The notes: a model not told the origin generated them from the letters alone. A stretch of 64,000 bases of DNA from an uncultured Carboxylicivirga sp. (GCA_947503525.1 CANNEA010000002.1:744001-808000), one strand, 5' to 3'; positions 16,574-27,089 are shown, counted from the first letter of the stretch. Numbers and translations: made by a program.

Positions 16574-19180
16574 ATGGTAAAATTAACAAATCAGTTAAAT
16601 AAGATGTTTAGCCGTGGTGCTATAAAAGAACGAGATTGGTATATGCTAATCATTGGCTTAATTATGCTTCTTGTTCTTGTATGGTCCGGTTTCCTTTCGT
16701 TTACAAATTTATACTTCTCAGTACCCAATATTATTATAATTCACAGATCAATATTGGTATGGTTTATTGATATTCTTGTGGTATCTACTCCGTTCATTAT
16801 TCTTTATATTCTTAATTATAATAAAACCCAAAACGTAAAACTTAACAAAGAACTCAGACAACTTCAACAGCGCGTAAATCTTAGTATTGAGTTAGCTGAA
16901 AAAATACGAAAAGGGGATTTAGATGACATAAAATACGATGATAGTCAGTTGTCTCAAACATTGGTTAATCTCGGTGAAAACCTAAAACGCAATAAAGAAC
17001 AGGAAGATATTTACAATTGGATTGCACGCGGTAAAGAAGTGATTTCAGATATACTTCGATCCCACAATAAAATTGATGAACTTACCGACGATGTTCTGCG
17101 TGGTATCATTGAATATTGCGATGGCGTTCAAGGCACACTTTATCTTTTAGAAAATAATAAGCTGGTCAATGTTTCAACATATGCTTACAATCGTAAGCGA
17201 TACGAAAAACAAGAAATCTCTATTGGAAATGGATTAATTGGAGAGGTAGCTTATGAGAAGGAGATGATTTACCGGACAGAATTGCCTGATGATTATTTTA
17301 ACATAACTTCTGGTATACTGGGGGATCGTAAGCCTAAAAGTTTAATTGTGGTTCCTTTACTTCAGGAAGAGAAGTTGCAAGGCGTGTTCGAAATCGCGTT
17401 TTTGAAGAATAAATTGCCGAATCATGTTCTGCAATTGGCTAATGAGTTGAGTAACATTGTTGGTAGGACAATATATAATCTGAAGGTTAATCAAAAGACT
17501 GAGATTCTTTTAAAGGAGTCTCAGGAAATGACGGAGACCCTTCAGAATAATGAACGTCAACTTCAGGAGAATGCTACTGAGATGCTGGAGGCTCAAGAGG
17601 AACTGGAGAAATCAAACCATGCCTTAGAAAGCCAGATTCAAGAGGTGGAGCACGCACAGCAAAGGTTAGAGGCCCTGTTAACAAATGCCTCGGAGTTTAT
17701 TTCTATATACAACGAGGAGCAAGTGCTTCTATTTGAGAGTCCTTCAGTAAAGAATATCTTGGGCTATTCCGAGGAGGATAATGTGACTGGAATGGATCCT
17801 GAACTACTTACACCACGTGGATATAAGACGATAAATAATTTGTTCCAGTATTTATTGGAAACACCTGGCGGGGAACAAATGGCTCAGTATACTTACCTTA
17901 AGAAAGATGGGAAGAAGCTATTTTTGGAAACTAAGGGTAAAAATCTTCTGCATGATCCGGCGATTAAAGGAATAATATTTAATACACAGGACATTACCGA
18001 ACGAAAAAGGGCTGAAAAGGAAGAGCGAATGAAGAGTAGAATGCAATCGCTTTCTGAGAATTCACCTGATATGATAATACGTATCAACACTGGCGGGAAG
18101 TTAGTTTATGTGAATCCAAGAGTGTCGTCTTTTATTGGTTTACCTGCATCGGAAATTGTTAAAAAGAGAGTCAATGAACTGGCAATTGATGACCGCTTCA
18201 AAGACTACATGAAAAGTGCTCTTCTCGAGATCAGATCCGGATTGGAACAAACCATAAGTGAAGTTGAGATTGATTCAATGCTTGGTGTGCGTATAATGGA
18301 AATTAAAGCTATTCCTGAGTTTAACGAAGAAAAGGATTTGGAATCCATATTGTTTGTGGCTCATGATATGACCGAGTTCAAACAGATTGAGCAAGAAATA
18401 AAAGAGAAGAATAAAAAGATTTCGGATAGTATAAATTACGCCCAACGTATCCAAACAGCAATTTTACCTGATTCGGATTTATTACAGCAGTTTTTCCCTC
18501 GATCATTTATTTTCTATCGTCCAAAGGATGTGGTTAGTGGTGATTTTCCATGGATGTTTAAGAAGGACAACCACTTTTATATTGCTGCTGTTGATTGTAC
18601 GGGTCACGGTGTTCCAGGAGCGCTGTTGTCGTTTATTGGATACTTCCTGATGAATAATATTGTGAATGCCAGCGAGGAGCTATCGGCAGCTGAGTTATTG
18701 GATTTACTCCACCTTGAAGTTAGAAGAACCTTAAGACAGGATCAAGAAGGGGCGAATGGTAGAGATGGCATGGATTTAGCGTTGGCAAAAATTGATTTAG
18801 AGTCTAATAAGCTTGAATTCTCAGGTGCACATAATCCTTTGTATTATTTATCTGAAGGCGAATTAACGGTCTACAAAGGTTCGCGAAAGGGAATTGGTGG
18901 TAAACCTCTTCTTAAGAAAATAGAAAAGGACTTTGAGAACCATGAGATTCAATATAAAAAGGGTGATCAGTTCTTTATATTCTCGGATGGTCTGCCGGAT
19001 CAATCAGGAGGTCCAAAGGGTCGCAAGTATCAAACGAAACGCATTAGAGAAACCTTAACCGAAGCACCTAATCAAACCATGGCGCATTTCGAACGTCAAT
19101 TCTCAAATGATTTTTATGATTGGATGGGAGATGAATACAAACAGGTGGATGATGTCCTCTTAATAGGACTTGAGTTATAA
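16574..19180 (+). CDS. Membrane GAF-PAS-PAS-SpoIIE (PP2C-type) phosphatase
   Basis: 868 aa, last gene of the operon. Two membrane segments (~22-44, ~58-80), linker helices, GAF (~155-295), long coiled coil (~310-370), PAS (~365-480, ending DITERKRAEKEE), PAS (~485-605), a helical linker (EKNKKISDSINYAQRIQTAILP, the usual lead-in to bacteroidotal SpoIIE domains) and a SpoIIE/PP2C phosphatase (~630-868). Metal-binding acids are visible in DVVSGDF, AVDCTGHGVPGA, FSDGLPDQ and QVDDVLL, so it should be an active Ser/Thr phosphatase. The STAS protein at 4078 is a candidate substrate (inference). Confidence 0.92.
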   Translation: MVKLTNQLNKMFSRGAIKERDWYMLIIGLIMLLVLVWSGFLSFTNLYFSVPNIIIIHRSILVWFIDILVVSTPFIILYILNYNKTQNVKLNKELRQLQQRVNLSIELAEKIRKGDLDDIKYDDSQLSQTLVNLGENLKRNKEQEDIYNWIARGKEVISDILRSHNKIDELTDDVLRGIIEYCDGVQGTLYLLENNKLVNVSTYAYNRKRYEKQEISIGNGLIGEVAYEKEMIYRTELPDDYFNITSGILGDRKPKSLIVVPLLQEEKLQGVFEIAFLKNKLPNHVLQLANELSNIVGRTIYNLKVNQKTEILLKESQEMTETLQNNERQLQENATEMLEAQEELEKSNHALESQIQEVEHAQQRLEALLTNASEFISIYNEEQVLLFESPSVKNILGYSEEDNVTGMDPELLTPRGYKTINNLFQYLLETPGGEQMAQYTYLKKDGKKLFLETKGKNLLHDPAIKGIIFNTQDITERKRAEKEERMKSRMQSLSENSPDMIIRINTGGKLVYVNPRVSSFIGLPASEIVKKRVNELAIDDRFKDYMKSALLEIRSGLEQTISEVEIDSMLGVRIMEIKAIPEFNEEKDLESILFVAHDMTEFKQIEQEIKEKNKKISDSINYAQRIQTAILPDSDLLQQFFPRSFIFYRPKDVVSGDFPWMFKKDNHFYIAAVDCTGHGVPGALLSFIGYFLMNNIVNASEELSAAELLDLLHLEVRRTLRQDQEGANGRDGMDLALAKIDLESNKLEFSGAHNPLYYLSEGELTVYKGSRKGIGGKPLLKKIEKDFENHEIQYKKGDQFFIFSDGLPDQSGGPKGRKYQTKRIRETLTEAPNQTMAHFERQFSNDFYDWMGDEYKQVDDVLLIGLEL

Positions 19181-19187
19181 TATAACA

Positions 19188-19220
19188 AAAGCCAGATTCA
19201 CTTGAGTCTGGCTTTGTTTT
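19188..19220 (+). terminator. Terminator of the chemosensory operon
   Basis: Perfect 9-bp stem AAAGCCAGA (19188-19196) / TCTGGCTTT (19207-19215) with a 10-nt loop, followed by TGTTTT on the plus strand. It lies between the convergent SpoIIE gene and ilvA and may serve both. Confidence 0.85.
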
Positions 19221-19225
19221 GGATA

Positions 19226-20512
19226 TTATACCAAATATTGGAATAAATCGGGTTTCTCATTAAGGTACTCCATCACAAAGTCGTTATCCTCCATGCGTTG
19301 AACAAGCCCCTTAAAATCAGCCTTATTTTGAAGCTCTATGCCAATAATAGCAGGACCTTTTTCCCGGCTTGTTTTTTTACTGTACTCAAAGTGGGTAATA
19401 TCATCTGTTGGGCCAAGCACCTTATCTACAAAGTCACGTAAAGCCCCGGCACGTTGAGGAAAGCGAACGATAAAGTAGTGCTTTAGACCTTCATAAAGTA
19501 AGGAACGTTCTTTAATGTCTTCCATGCGGGTAATGTCATTATTACTACCACTTAGGATACATACCACATTTTTGCCTTTGATCTTATCTTTGTATTGATC
19601 CAATGCAGCAATACTTAATGCGCCTGCAGGTTCTACCACAATGGCATCAAAATTATATAGTTCTAAAATCTTGGTGCAAATTTTTCCCTCGGGCACTAAA
19701 AGCATATCATCAATAACTTTTTTGCTGATATCAAATGTATAACTGCCAACACGTTGCACAGCAGCACCATCTACAAACTTATCAATTTCTTCGAGCTCAA
19801 TAAGCTGATTGGCTCTTAATGACCAATCCATGGCAGGAGCACCTTCCGGTTCTATCCCTATAATCTTTGTTTCCGGGCTCATTTGTTTAATATAGCTGCC
19901 CAAGCCTGAAATTAGCCCACCACCACCTATTGGTACAAAAATGTAATCAATGGGCTCAGTCGTTTGCTCCAGAATTTCTAATCCAACAGTCGCCTGGCCC
20001 TCGATTATTTTAGGATCATCAAAAGGGTGGATAAAAGTACGACCAGTTTTATCACATTCAGCCATAGCTGCTGTATATGCAGCATCATAAGTATCACCTG
20101 TGAGTACAACTTTTACTTTGTCCTGCCCAAACATTTTAACTTGGTTGATTTTTTGTTTGGGTGTAGTACTGGGCATATATATTAATCCTTCGATGCCTAA
20201 CATCTGACAGGAGTAGGCTACTCCCTGGGCGTGGTTGCCGGCACTGGCACAAACAATTCCAGCTTTTATCTGGTCATTATTAAGGCTTTTGATTTTATTA
20301 AAAGCCCCACGTATTTTGTAGGAACGTACATTCTGCAGATCCTCGCGTTTCAGTAGGATATTAGCCTGATATTTGGTCGAAAGGTTTCGGTTTTTAGTTA
20401 AAGGAGTGGTTTCAACTACATTATTGAGGGTCAGTTTAGCTGCAAGGATATCTTCTACTTTTGGAAAGTAGTTTTCTTCTTGAGTATTTTTTTTGTTGTC
20501 GGGATGCATCAT
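19226..20512 (-). CDS. ilvA: Threonine dehydratase (ammonia-lyase), biosynthetic
   Basis: 428 aa. PLP-dependent enzyme turning threonine into 2-oxobutanoate for isoleucine synthesis. PLP-lysine is in VRSYKIRGAFNK, the glycine-rich phosphate loop in FVPIGGGGLISG, with ASAGNHAQGVA downstream of the Lys. A C-terminal ACT-like regulatory part (~340-428; HYFIVRFPQRAGALRDFV) is present but of single-repeat size, shorter than the two-repeat domain of E. coli IlvA. Two Met codons begin the frame (MMHPDNKK); either may be used. Last gene of the branched-chain operon, 56 bp after leuB with a hairpin between. Confidence 0.94.
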   Translation of the reverse strand: MMHPDNKKNTQEENYFPKVEDILAAKLTLNNVVETTPLTKNRNLSTKYQANILLKREDLQNVRSYKIRGAFNKIKSLNNDQIKAGIVCASAGNHAQGVAYSCQMLGIEGLIYMPSTTPKQKINQVKMFGQDKVKVVLTGDTYDAAYTAAMAECDKTGRTFIHPFDDPKIIEGQATVGLEILEQTTEPIDYIFVPIGGGGLISGLGSYIKQMSPETKIIGIEPEGAPAMDWSLRANQLIELEEIDKFVDGAAVQRVGSYTFDISKKVIDDMLLVPEGKICTKILELYNFDAIVVEPAGALSIAALDQYKDKIKGKNVVCILSGSNNDITRMEDIKERSLLYEGLKHYFIVRFPQRAGALRDFVDKVLGPTDDITHFEYSKKTSREKGPAIIGIELQNKADFKGLVQRMEDNDFVMEYLNEKPDLFQYLV

Positions 20513-20527
20513 GTCTTATTAAATCAA

Positions 20528-20559
20528 AAACACCGGCCATTTGGAGTTGACCGGTGTTT
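20528..20559 (-). terminator. Hairpin between leuB and ilvA (partial terminator?)
   Basis: 9-bp perfect stem AAACACCGG (20528-20536) / CCGGTGTTT (20551-20559), 14-nt loop. On the minus strand it is followed by TTTTTGATTT, so it can act as an intrinsic terminator after leuB that reduces ilvA expression. Confidence 0.6.
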
Positions 20560-20568
20560 GAATTTTTA

Positions 20569-21627
20569 TTATTTAATTGCAGCAGCCAGCCAGTCTCCGA
20601 CTTCGGAGGTTTTATAGGCTTTGCCGTCTTTGCTTATATCTTCAGTAACCACACCCTTTTCAAGTGATTGGTTAACCGCTTCACGAACAGCCTTAGCTTC
20701 ATCTAAAAGATCCAATGATTCCAATAACATAGCCGCTGATAGAACTGTAGCAATAGGGTTAGCAATATCTTTTCCAGCTGCTTGTGGATATGATCCATGG
20801 ATAGGTTCAAATACCGAAGTATGGATACCAACCGAAGCAGAAGGTAATAAGCCCAATGAACCAGTAATCACAGATGCTTCATCACTGATGATATCTCCAA
20901 ACATATTTTCGGTTACCATCACATCAAATTTCTTTGGCCATTGAATCAGCTGCATAGCTGCATTATCAACAAACATATAGTCGACTTCAATATCTTTGTA
21001 GTCAGCTTCCATGCCTTGAGCGGTTTCTCTCCACAAACGAGATGTGGCCAATACATTGGCTTTGTCGATAACCGTTAATCGCTTATCGCGCTTTCCAGCA
21101 TATGAAAAGGCTAATTTTAGGATACGCTCAATTTCTTCAGTTGTATAAGTACAAGTATCGAAAGCTTTTGTTAAATCTTCAGATCGGCCTTTCTCACCAA
21201 AGTAAATGCCACCCGTAAGTTCACGTACCACTACAAAATCAGCACCTTCGACAATATCAAGTCGTAAAGGACTCTTGTCCAATAATGATGGAAATGTAGA
21301 TACCGGACGTATGTTGGCATATAAACCCAATTTTTTACGCATGGCTAATAATCCCTGCTCAGGACGCACCTTAGCTTTTGGATCATTATCGTATTTAGGA
21401 TCACCAATTGCTCCAAACAACACAGCATCCGAATCCATACAAATGTCATGTGTTTCATCAGGGTATGGATTACCCACCTTGTCAATGGCAGTAGCACCAA
21501 CAAGAGCATTCGTATATTTAACTTCATGACCGAATTTTACGGCAACAGCGTCAATCACTTTTTGTGCCTGATCAACTATCTCAGGACCGATGCCATCTCC
21601 TGGCAAAACTGCAATATTCAATTTCAT
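20569..21627 (-). CDS. leuB: 3-isopropylmalate dehydrogenase
   Basis: 352 aa, normal family length. Oxidises 3-isopropylmalate with NAD in leucine synthesis. Visible: N-terminal [13 protein letters not shown], the [12 protein letters not shown] substrate loop, [44 protein letters not shown] and the NAD-adenine region [20 protein letters not shown]. Sits after the leuA-like gene with 50 bp between. Confidence 0.96.
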   Translation of the reverse strand: MKLNIAVLPGDGIGPEIVDQAQKVIDAVAVKFGHEVKYTNALVGATAIDKVGNPYPDETHDICMDSDAVLFGAIGDPKYDNDPKAKVRPEQGLLAMRKKLGLYANIRPVSTFPSLLDKSPLRLDIVEGADFVVVRELTGGIYFGEKGRSEDLTKAFDTCTYTTEEIERILKLAFSYAGKRDKRLTVIDKANVLATSRLWRETAQGMEADYKDIEVDYMFVDNAAMQLIQWPKKFDVMVTENMFGDIISDEASVITGSLGLLPSASVGIHTSVFEPIHGSYPQAAGKDIANPIATVLSAAMLLESLDLLDEAKAVREAVNQSLEKGVVTEDISKDGKAYKTSEVGDWLAAAIK

Positions 21628-21677
21628 ACTAAAAAATCTTATAGCTATTGTCTGCTAGCTAACAGCCAATAGCCTTT

Positions 21678-23204
21678 TTATAATTTCAAATTTCCGTTCT
21701 CAATAAGGTTAAGCATCTTAACTGTAGCTTTAATTGCAGCTTCAGTCTGGTCAGCATCAAGGCCTCGTGTTTTAAATAATTTCCCATTATAATCCCAGGC
21801 AATAACTGTTTCTACCAAGGCATCTGTTTTACCTCCCGGAGGAATAGTTACCCAATAATCATCCAAAATAGGATGGGGCTTATCCAATTCGTCATAGATT
21901 TTCCAAAGGGCCTTCATAAAGGCATCGTACTGACCATCTCCAGTTGAAGAAGCCTGGTAGTCCTTTTCTTTAATGCGAATGCTTAATGAGGCCGTGGGTT
22001 TCATTCCACGTGTTAAAGATAAGCTATAATTATTTACCTTAATGTATTCCATTATGGATGAGCTTTTCAGAACATCGGCAATAATGTATGGTAAGTCTTC
22101 AGTGGTCACAGTCTCTTTCTTATCTCCCAATTCAATCACTTCCTGAGTGACTTTTTTCATTTCCTCCGAAGTAAGACTTATACCAAGTTCTTCCAGGTTC
22201 TTTAATATATTGGCTTTACCAGAAGTTTTTCCAAGTGCATATTTGCGTACTCGTCCAAAACGTTCAGGCATTAAGTTGTTAAAATACAGGTTGTCTTTGC
22301 TGTCGCCGTCGGCATGAATCCCTGCACATTGCGTAAAGACATACTCTCCAGTTAATGGTTTATTGGCTGGAATTCGAATGCCACTAAAGCTTTCCACCAT
22401 CTGACTCATCTTGGTCAGTTTGGATTCGTCTAGATTTGTATTGGTTTTAAGGTGGTCATTAAGTATTCCGGTAATACTGGCCAAAGGCGCATTCCCTGCT
22501 CGTTCACCAAGTCCATTAATTGTTGTGTGAATACCTTGAACGCCACACCTTACAGCCGCAAAAACATTAGCCACGGCTAAATCATAATCGTTATGCGCGT
22601 GAAAATCAAAATGTAAATCAGGGTACCTGGTAATGATTGATGAACAAAACTCAGTGACCTGATCCGGATTAAGAACACCTAATGTATCCGGTAGCATAAA
22701 GCGTTTAATGGAAGAATCCTTTAACTGATCAAGAAGGTAAAATACGTATTCAGGAGAATCCAACATTCCGTTAGACCAATCTTCCAAATAGATATTGACA
22801 TCAATATCCATCTCTTCAGCCTTTTTAATCACTGATTTTATATCGTTGACATGTTGCTCAGGGGTTCTTCGCAATTGACTGGTTACATGCTTTAAAGATC
22901 CTTTGGTAAGCAAGTTAATAACTCGAGCACCAGCATCTTTTATCCATTCCAGACTAACTCCATTATCCACAAAGCCAAGAACTTCAATCTTGTCTAAGAT
23001 GCCATTTTGAGACGCCCATTCGCTAATTTTTTTAACGGCCTTAAACTCTCCTTCACTTACCCTGGCTGATGCAACTTCAATTCGGTCAACCTTTAATTCC
23101 TCGAGAAGAATACGTGCCATGGTAAGCTTTTCGGCATCATTAAATGAAACACCGCTGGTTTGCTCACCATCCCTGAGGGTCGTATCCATTAGCTCTATAG
23201 TCAT
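21678..23204 (-). CDS. 2-isopropylmalate/citramalate synthase family protein (leuA paralogue)
   Basis: 508 aa, DRE-TIM metallolyase family. The name motif is [15 protein letters not shown]; later motifs are HFDFHAHNDYDLA and [12 protein letters not shown], and a C-terminal LeuA-type allosteric domain (~380-500) ends with DADQTEAAIKATVKML. It is clearly distinct from the leuA at 25457. In Bacteroidota this second copy is usually named either 2-isopropylmalate synthase or (R)-citramalate synthase; citramalate synthesis would feed isoleucine via LeuCD/LeuB, in parallel to IlvA. The sequence alone does not decide which acceptor is used. Confidence 0.8.
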   Translation of the reverse strand: MTIELMDTTLRDGEQTSGVSFNDAEKLTMARILLEELKVDRIEVASARVSEGEFKAVKKISEWASQNGILDKIEVLGFVDNGVSLEWIKDAGARVINLLTKGSLKHVTSQLRRTPEQHVNDIKSVIKKAEEMDIDVNIYLEDWSNGMLDSPEYVFYLLDQLKDSSIKRFMLPDTLGVLNPDQVTEFCSSIITRYPDLHFDFHAHNDYDLAVANVFAAVRCGVQGIHTTINGLGERAGNAPLASITGILNDHLKTNTNLDESKLTKMSQMVESFSGIRIPANKPLTGEYVFTQCAGIHADGDSKDNLYFNNLMPERFGRVRKYALGKTSGKANILKNLEELGISLTSEEMKKVTQEVIELGDKKETVTTEDLPYIIADVLKSSSIMEYIKVNNYSLSLTRGMKPTASLSIRIKEKDYQASSTGDGQYDAFMKALWKIYDELDKPHPILDDYWVTIPPGGKTDALVETVIAWDYNGKLFKTRGLDADQTEAAIKATVKMLNLIENGNLKL

Positions 23205-23302
23205 CCCCTTGTTTGTTTTTTAGGTTATTTTGCTCATTTTGAAAGCGTATTGTCAAGTCAAGAATGAGCTAACAATAGTGGTTTGCTTTCTATATTTAAA
23301 AT

Positions 23303-23334
23303 CCTACCGGTATCTGGCAAAAAATACCGGTAGG
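23303..23334 (-). repeat. Stem-loop between leuD and the leuA paralogue
   Basis: Perfect 11-bp inverted repeat CCTACCGGTAT (23303-23313) / ATACCGGTAGG (23324-23334), 10-nt loop. Not followed by a good U-run on the minus strand, so more likely an mRNA processing or stability element than a terminator. Confidence 0.6.
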
Positions 23335-23359
23335 GATGGGAAAAACCCATTTCGAAGAA

Positions 23360-23959
23360 TTAAAACTTTACAGCTTGCTTTTCGTAAGCTGCTATCTCAT
23401 CCTTCAGACTCAATAAGTAATCAATATCATCAAGGCCGTTAAGCAGACAATCTTTCTTATAAGAGTTGATCTCAAATGATTCAAATTCACCAGTACTTAC
23501 GTTAGTAATTGTTTGTGCTTGCAAATCAATTTTCAACTCTGCTTTTGGATCAGCATCTATTGACTTGAATAGTCCAGCCAAAAATGCCTCACTTACAATA
23601 ACAGGAAGCACACCATTATTTAGCGCATTCCCGCGAAATATATCAGCAAAGAAACTCGATACCACGGCTTTAAATCCATAGCCAGCAATGGCCCATGCTG
23701 CATGCTCACGACTTGAACCGCTTCCAAAGTTCTTACCTGCTACAAGTACTGATCCTGAATATTTATCATTATTTAAAACGAAATCAGCTTTAGGCTCGCC
23801 CGACTTTTCATAACGCCAGTCGTAGAATAAGTTATCTCCAAAACCTTCCTTAGTTGTTGCTTTAAGGAAGCGGGCCGGAATAATCTGATCGGTATCCACA
23901 TTCTCAATTGGCAATGGTACCACTGTAGTTTGTACAGTTACAAATTTTTCTATTGACAT
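23360..23959 (-). CDS. leuD: 3-isopropylmalate dehydratase small subunit
   Basis: 199 aa. Swivel-domain subunit that works with LeuC to isomerise isopropylmalate. Motifs: [19 protein letters not shown] near the N-terminus and the substrate-loop [19 protein letters not shown], followed by [19 protein letters not shown]. Fourteen bases downstream of leuC on the same strand. Confidence 0.96.
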   Translation of the reverse strand: MSIEKFVTVQTTVVPLPIENVDTDQIIPARFLKATTKEGFGDNLFYDWRYEKSGEPKADFVLNNDKYSGSVLVAGKNFGSGSSREHAAWAIAGYGFKAVVSSFFADIFRGNALNNGVLPVIVSEAFLAGLFKSIDADPKAELKIDLQAQTITNVSTGEFESFEINSYKKDCLLNGLDDIDYLLSLKDEIAAYEKQAVKF

Positions 23960-23973
23960 AGTTCTTCCTCCGT

Positions 23974-25377
23974 TTACAAGTTAAAGATGGTTCGTGGATC
24001 AGCGATAGTACCTGTTACAGCTGCTGCCGCTGCCGTTAATGGACTAGCTAGCAATGTGCGTGATCCCGGTCCCTGACGACCTTCAAAGTTTCTGTTTGAT
24101 GTAGAAACGGCATATTTACCTTCAGGAATTTTGTCATCGTTCATAGCCAAACAAGCCGAACATCCAGGCTGACGTAATTCAAATCCGGCAGCTTCCAATT
24201 CTTCTTTGATACCCTCGGCCAAAGCTTGTTTTTCAACTTGCTTACTTCCGGGAACAATCCATGCTGTCACGCTATCGGCTTTCTTTTTGCCTTTTACTGC
24301 AGCAGCAAATTGGCGTAAATCTTCGATACGACCATTAGTACAACTTCCAACAAAAACATAATCAATAGCCTTGCCTTCCAGTTTATCTCCGGCTGCAAAA
24401 CCCATATAATCCATCGATTTCTGGAAAGTGTTTTTTGAGCTGTCTTCAATACTATCCAAAGTTGGGATGTTGCTATTTACTTTAGCGCCCATTCCAGGAT
24501 TAGTACCATAAGTGATCATTGGCTCGATATCGGATGCCTTGTAATTTAATTCTTTATCAAATACAGCATCATCATCCGTACAAAGTGATTTCCAATAAGC
24601 CACAGCTTTATCCCACTTTTCTGCCTTAGGCGCAAACTCACGACCTTTAATGTACTCGTAAGTGGTTTCATCAGGAGCGATCATTCCACCACGGGCACCC
24701 ATTTCGATACTCATGTTACAAATGGTCATACGTGCTTCCATCGATAAACTGCGAATAGCTGAACCGGCAAATTCAACAAAATAGCCAGTACCGCCACCTG
24801 TAGAAATCTGTGCGATGATATAAAGGATAATGTCTTTTGAAGTAACGCCATTAGCCAATTCACCTTCAATATTAATGCGCATACTCTTAGGCTTAGGCTG
24901 CATTATACATTGTGTAGCCAGAGCCATTTCAACCTCGCTGGTTCCGATTCCGAAAGCAATACTTCCGAAGGCACCATGAGTTGATGTGTGACTATCACCA
25001 CAAACCATTGTCATACCAGGTTGAGTAATCCCCAACTCAGGTCCAACAACATGAACAATGCCATTGTAAGGATGATTTAATCCATACATAGTTATGCCAT
25101 TCTCTTCACAATTCTTTTTCAAAGTTTCAACCTGAAGTCGAGACAACTCATCCTGAATAGTCAGGTGTTGATCTATTGTCGGAATATTGTGATCCGGAGT
25201 AGCGACAACCTGATCAGGTCGGGCTACTTTGCCTCCACGTTCTTTAATGCCGGCAAAAGCTTGCGGGCTTGTCACCTCGTGGATAAAGTGACGATCGATA
25301 TACAAGACATTTGGTCCATCATCAATGCTCTTGACGACATGACTGTCCCATATTTTATCAAATAATGTTTTTCCCAT
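23974..25377 (-). CDS. leuC: 3-isopropylmalate dehydratase large subunit
   Basis: 467 aa from the ATG at 25377 ([15 protein letters not shown], the usual LeuC N-terminus); a TTG six codons upstream also opens the frame but is not favoured. Aconitase-family [4Fe-4S] enzyme: [22 protein letters not shown], the cluster cysteines in [13 protein letters not shown] and [11 protein letters not shown], and [15 protein letters not shown]. Paired with leuD just downstream. Confidence 0.96.
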   Translation of the reverse strand: MGKTLFDKIWDSHVVKSIDDGPNVLYIDRHFIHEVTSPQAFAGIKERGGKVARPDQVVATPDHNIPTIDQHLTIQDELSRLQVETLKKNCEENGITMYGLNHPYNGIVHVVGPELGITQPGMTMVCGDSHTSTHGAFGSIAFGIGTSEVEMALATQCIMQPKPKSMRINIEGELANGVTSKDIILYIIAQISTGGGTGYFVEFAGSAIRSLSMEARMTICNMSIEMGARGGMIAPDETTYEYIKGREFAPKAEKWDKAVAYWKSLCTDDDAVFDKELNYKASDIEPMITYGTNPGMGAKVNSNIPTLDSIEDSSKNTFQKSMDYMGFAAGDKLEGKAIDYVFVGSCTNGRIEDLRQFAAAVKGKKKADSVTAWIVPGSKQVEKQALAEGIKEELEAAGFELRQPGCSACLAMNDDKIPEGKYAVSTSNRNFEGRQGPGSRTLLASPLTAAAAAVTGTIADPRTIFNL

Positions 25378-25386
25378 TTTTTCTTT

Positions 25387-25447
25387 AAGTATCAAGTATC
25401 AAGATTAAAGTATCAAGACTAATCTTGTGTCTTAAACCTTGATACTT
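25387..25447. repeat. Short repeats AAGTATCAAG between leuA and leuC
   Basis: Three direct copies of AAGTATCAAG (25387-25396, 25394-25403, 25408-25417) and one inverted copy CTTGATACTT (25438-25447) fill the gap. The inverted pair can fold into a 10-bp stem. Possibly a small dispersed intergenic repeat of this genome. Confidence 0.6.
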
Positions 25448-25456
25448 ATGTCTAAA

Positions 25457-26953
25457 TTATCCAATTTTTGAGATGGCATCTAAGAAGGCTTCAACTGAGG
25501 CTGTGATGATATCTACATTAGCTGCGAAACCGTAATAGGTTTTACCTTTATGTTCAACCTGAACGTGTACTTTACCCAAATCATCGCTACCACGAGTAAT
25601 GGCTTGGATTAAGAATTCTTCTAGATGAACTTTACGTTTAACAAGATTTTTAACTGCAGAGAAGGCCGCATCAATAGGACCATTACCTGAAGCTGTTTCG
25701 GTAAATACATCACCGCTAAAGGATACGGCAACCGTAGCCGTTGGTATAGTTGAGCTACCAGAGATGACCTGAAGTGATTCTAACTTAATCGATCGGTCTT
25801 CCTTGATACGTTCAGTTCCAGCTAAAGCTTCTAAATCCTCGTCAGCCACATCCTTTTTCTTATCTGCTAAGTCAAGAAAACGGTTATAGATGTCGTTTAA
25901 TTCTTCATCTTCGAAAGTATAACCTAATACATGAAGACGGTGCTTTAAGGCAGCTCTACCACTACGTGCTGTTAATACAATGCTTGATTCTTCAACACCT
26001 ACTTCAGCTGGGTCAATGATTTCGTAATTTTCACGATTCTTTAACACACCATCCTGGTGAATACCTGAAGAATGGGCAAATGCATTACGACCAACAATAG
26101 CTTTGTTTGCCTGAACAGGCATACGCATTAAGGTTGACACCAACTTGCTTGACTTCATCAATTGCTTGGTATCAATAGAAGTATCATAATCCAAATCATG
26201 ATGACTGCGCATGGCCATTACCACCTCTTCTAAAGAAGTGTTACCGGCACGTTCACCAAGTCCGTTAATGGTTACCTCAACCTGACGAGCTCCATTAACC
26301 ACACCAGCTAAAGTATTGGCTGTCGCCATACCCAAATCGTTATGACAATGTGTTGATAAAATAGCTTTATCTACATTAGGTACATTATTAACTAAATAGG
26401 CAATTTTTTCGCCATATTCTGATGGTAAGCAATAACCCGTAGTATCCGGAATATTGATTACAGTGGCCCCCGCTTTTATAACGGCTTCAACCACACGCGC
26501 TAAGTATGCATTATCAGAACGACCTGCATCTTCAGCATAAAATTCCACATCCTCAACAAAACTCTTAGCGTATTTTACAGCTGCAACTGCACGCTCAACA
26601 ATCTCATCTTCGTTGGAGTTTAACTTGTATTTGATATGATATGGAGATGTTCCAATACCTGTGTGAATTCTGCCACGCTTGGCAAATTTTAAAGCATCAG
26701 CAGCAACTTCAATATCCTTTTTTACGGCACGTGTTAAGGCACATATTGTTGGATTAGTGACCGCCTTTGATATTTCAACAACCGAATTAAAATCACCCGG
26801 ACTTGAAATGGGGAATCCTGCTTCGATTACATCAACACCGAGCTTCTCCAACTGACGGGCTACTTCTATCTTTTCAATAGTGTTTAACTGGCATCCCGGC
26901 ACTTGTTCGCCGTCTCTTAATGTTGTATCGAATATAAAAATCTTGTTACTCAT
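25457..26953 (-). CDS. leuA: 2-isopropylmalate synthase
   Basis: 498 aa. First step of leucine synthesis: acetyl-CoA plus 2-oxoisovalerate. Catalytic TIM barrel (~1-280) with [41 protein letters not shown] and [11 protein letters not shown]; linker and C-terminal LeuA allosteric domain (~370-498) that normally senses leucine. [10 protein letters not shown] is present. Close to the standard LeuA1 type, unlike the paralogue at 21678. Confidence 0.95.
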   Translation of the reverse strand: MSNKIFIFDTTLRDGEQVPGCQLNTIEKIEVARQLEKLGVDVIEAGFPISSPGDFNSVVEISKAVTNPTICALTRAVKKDIEVAADALKFAKRGRIHTGIGTSPYHIKYKLNSNEDEIVERAVAAVKYAKSFVEDVEFYAEDAGRSDNAYLARVVEAVIKAGATVINIPDTTGYCLPSEYGEKIAYLVNNVPNVDKAILSTHCHNDLGMATANTLAGVVNGARQVEVTINGLGERAGNTSLEEVVMAMRSHHDLDYDTSIDTKQLMKSSKLVSTLMRMPVQANKAIVGRNAFAHSSGIHQDGVLKNRENYEIIDPAEVGVEESSIVLTARSGRAALKHRLHVLGYTFEDEELNDIYNRFLDLADKKKDVADEDLEALAGTERIKEDRSIKLESLQVISGSSTIPTATVAVSFSGDVFTETASGNGPIDAAFSAVKNLVKRKVHLEEFLIQAITRGSDDLGKVHVQVEHKGKTYYGFAANVDIITASVEAFLDAISKIG

Positions 26954-27027
26954 GATAATTGGGATTTAATGATGACTCCACTTCCTTTCCCCTTTGGAAT
27001 TATGGAGATCAAATCAATCATTGTTAT

Positions 27028-27069
27028 TCATCGGGTGAAAATGAATTGTTTACTTTATTCACCCGATGA
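27028..27069 (-). repeat. Stem-loop between ilvC and leuA
   Basis: Perfect 12-bp inverted repeat TCATCGGGTGAA (27028-27039) / TTCACCCGATGA (27058-27069), 18-nt loop. No U-run follows on the minus strand. It sits in the 136-bp gap, probably shaping mRNA stability or processing between the ilv and leu halves. Confidence 0.6.
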
Positions 27070-27089
27070 TTAAATGATCGAGATGAATA

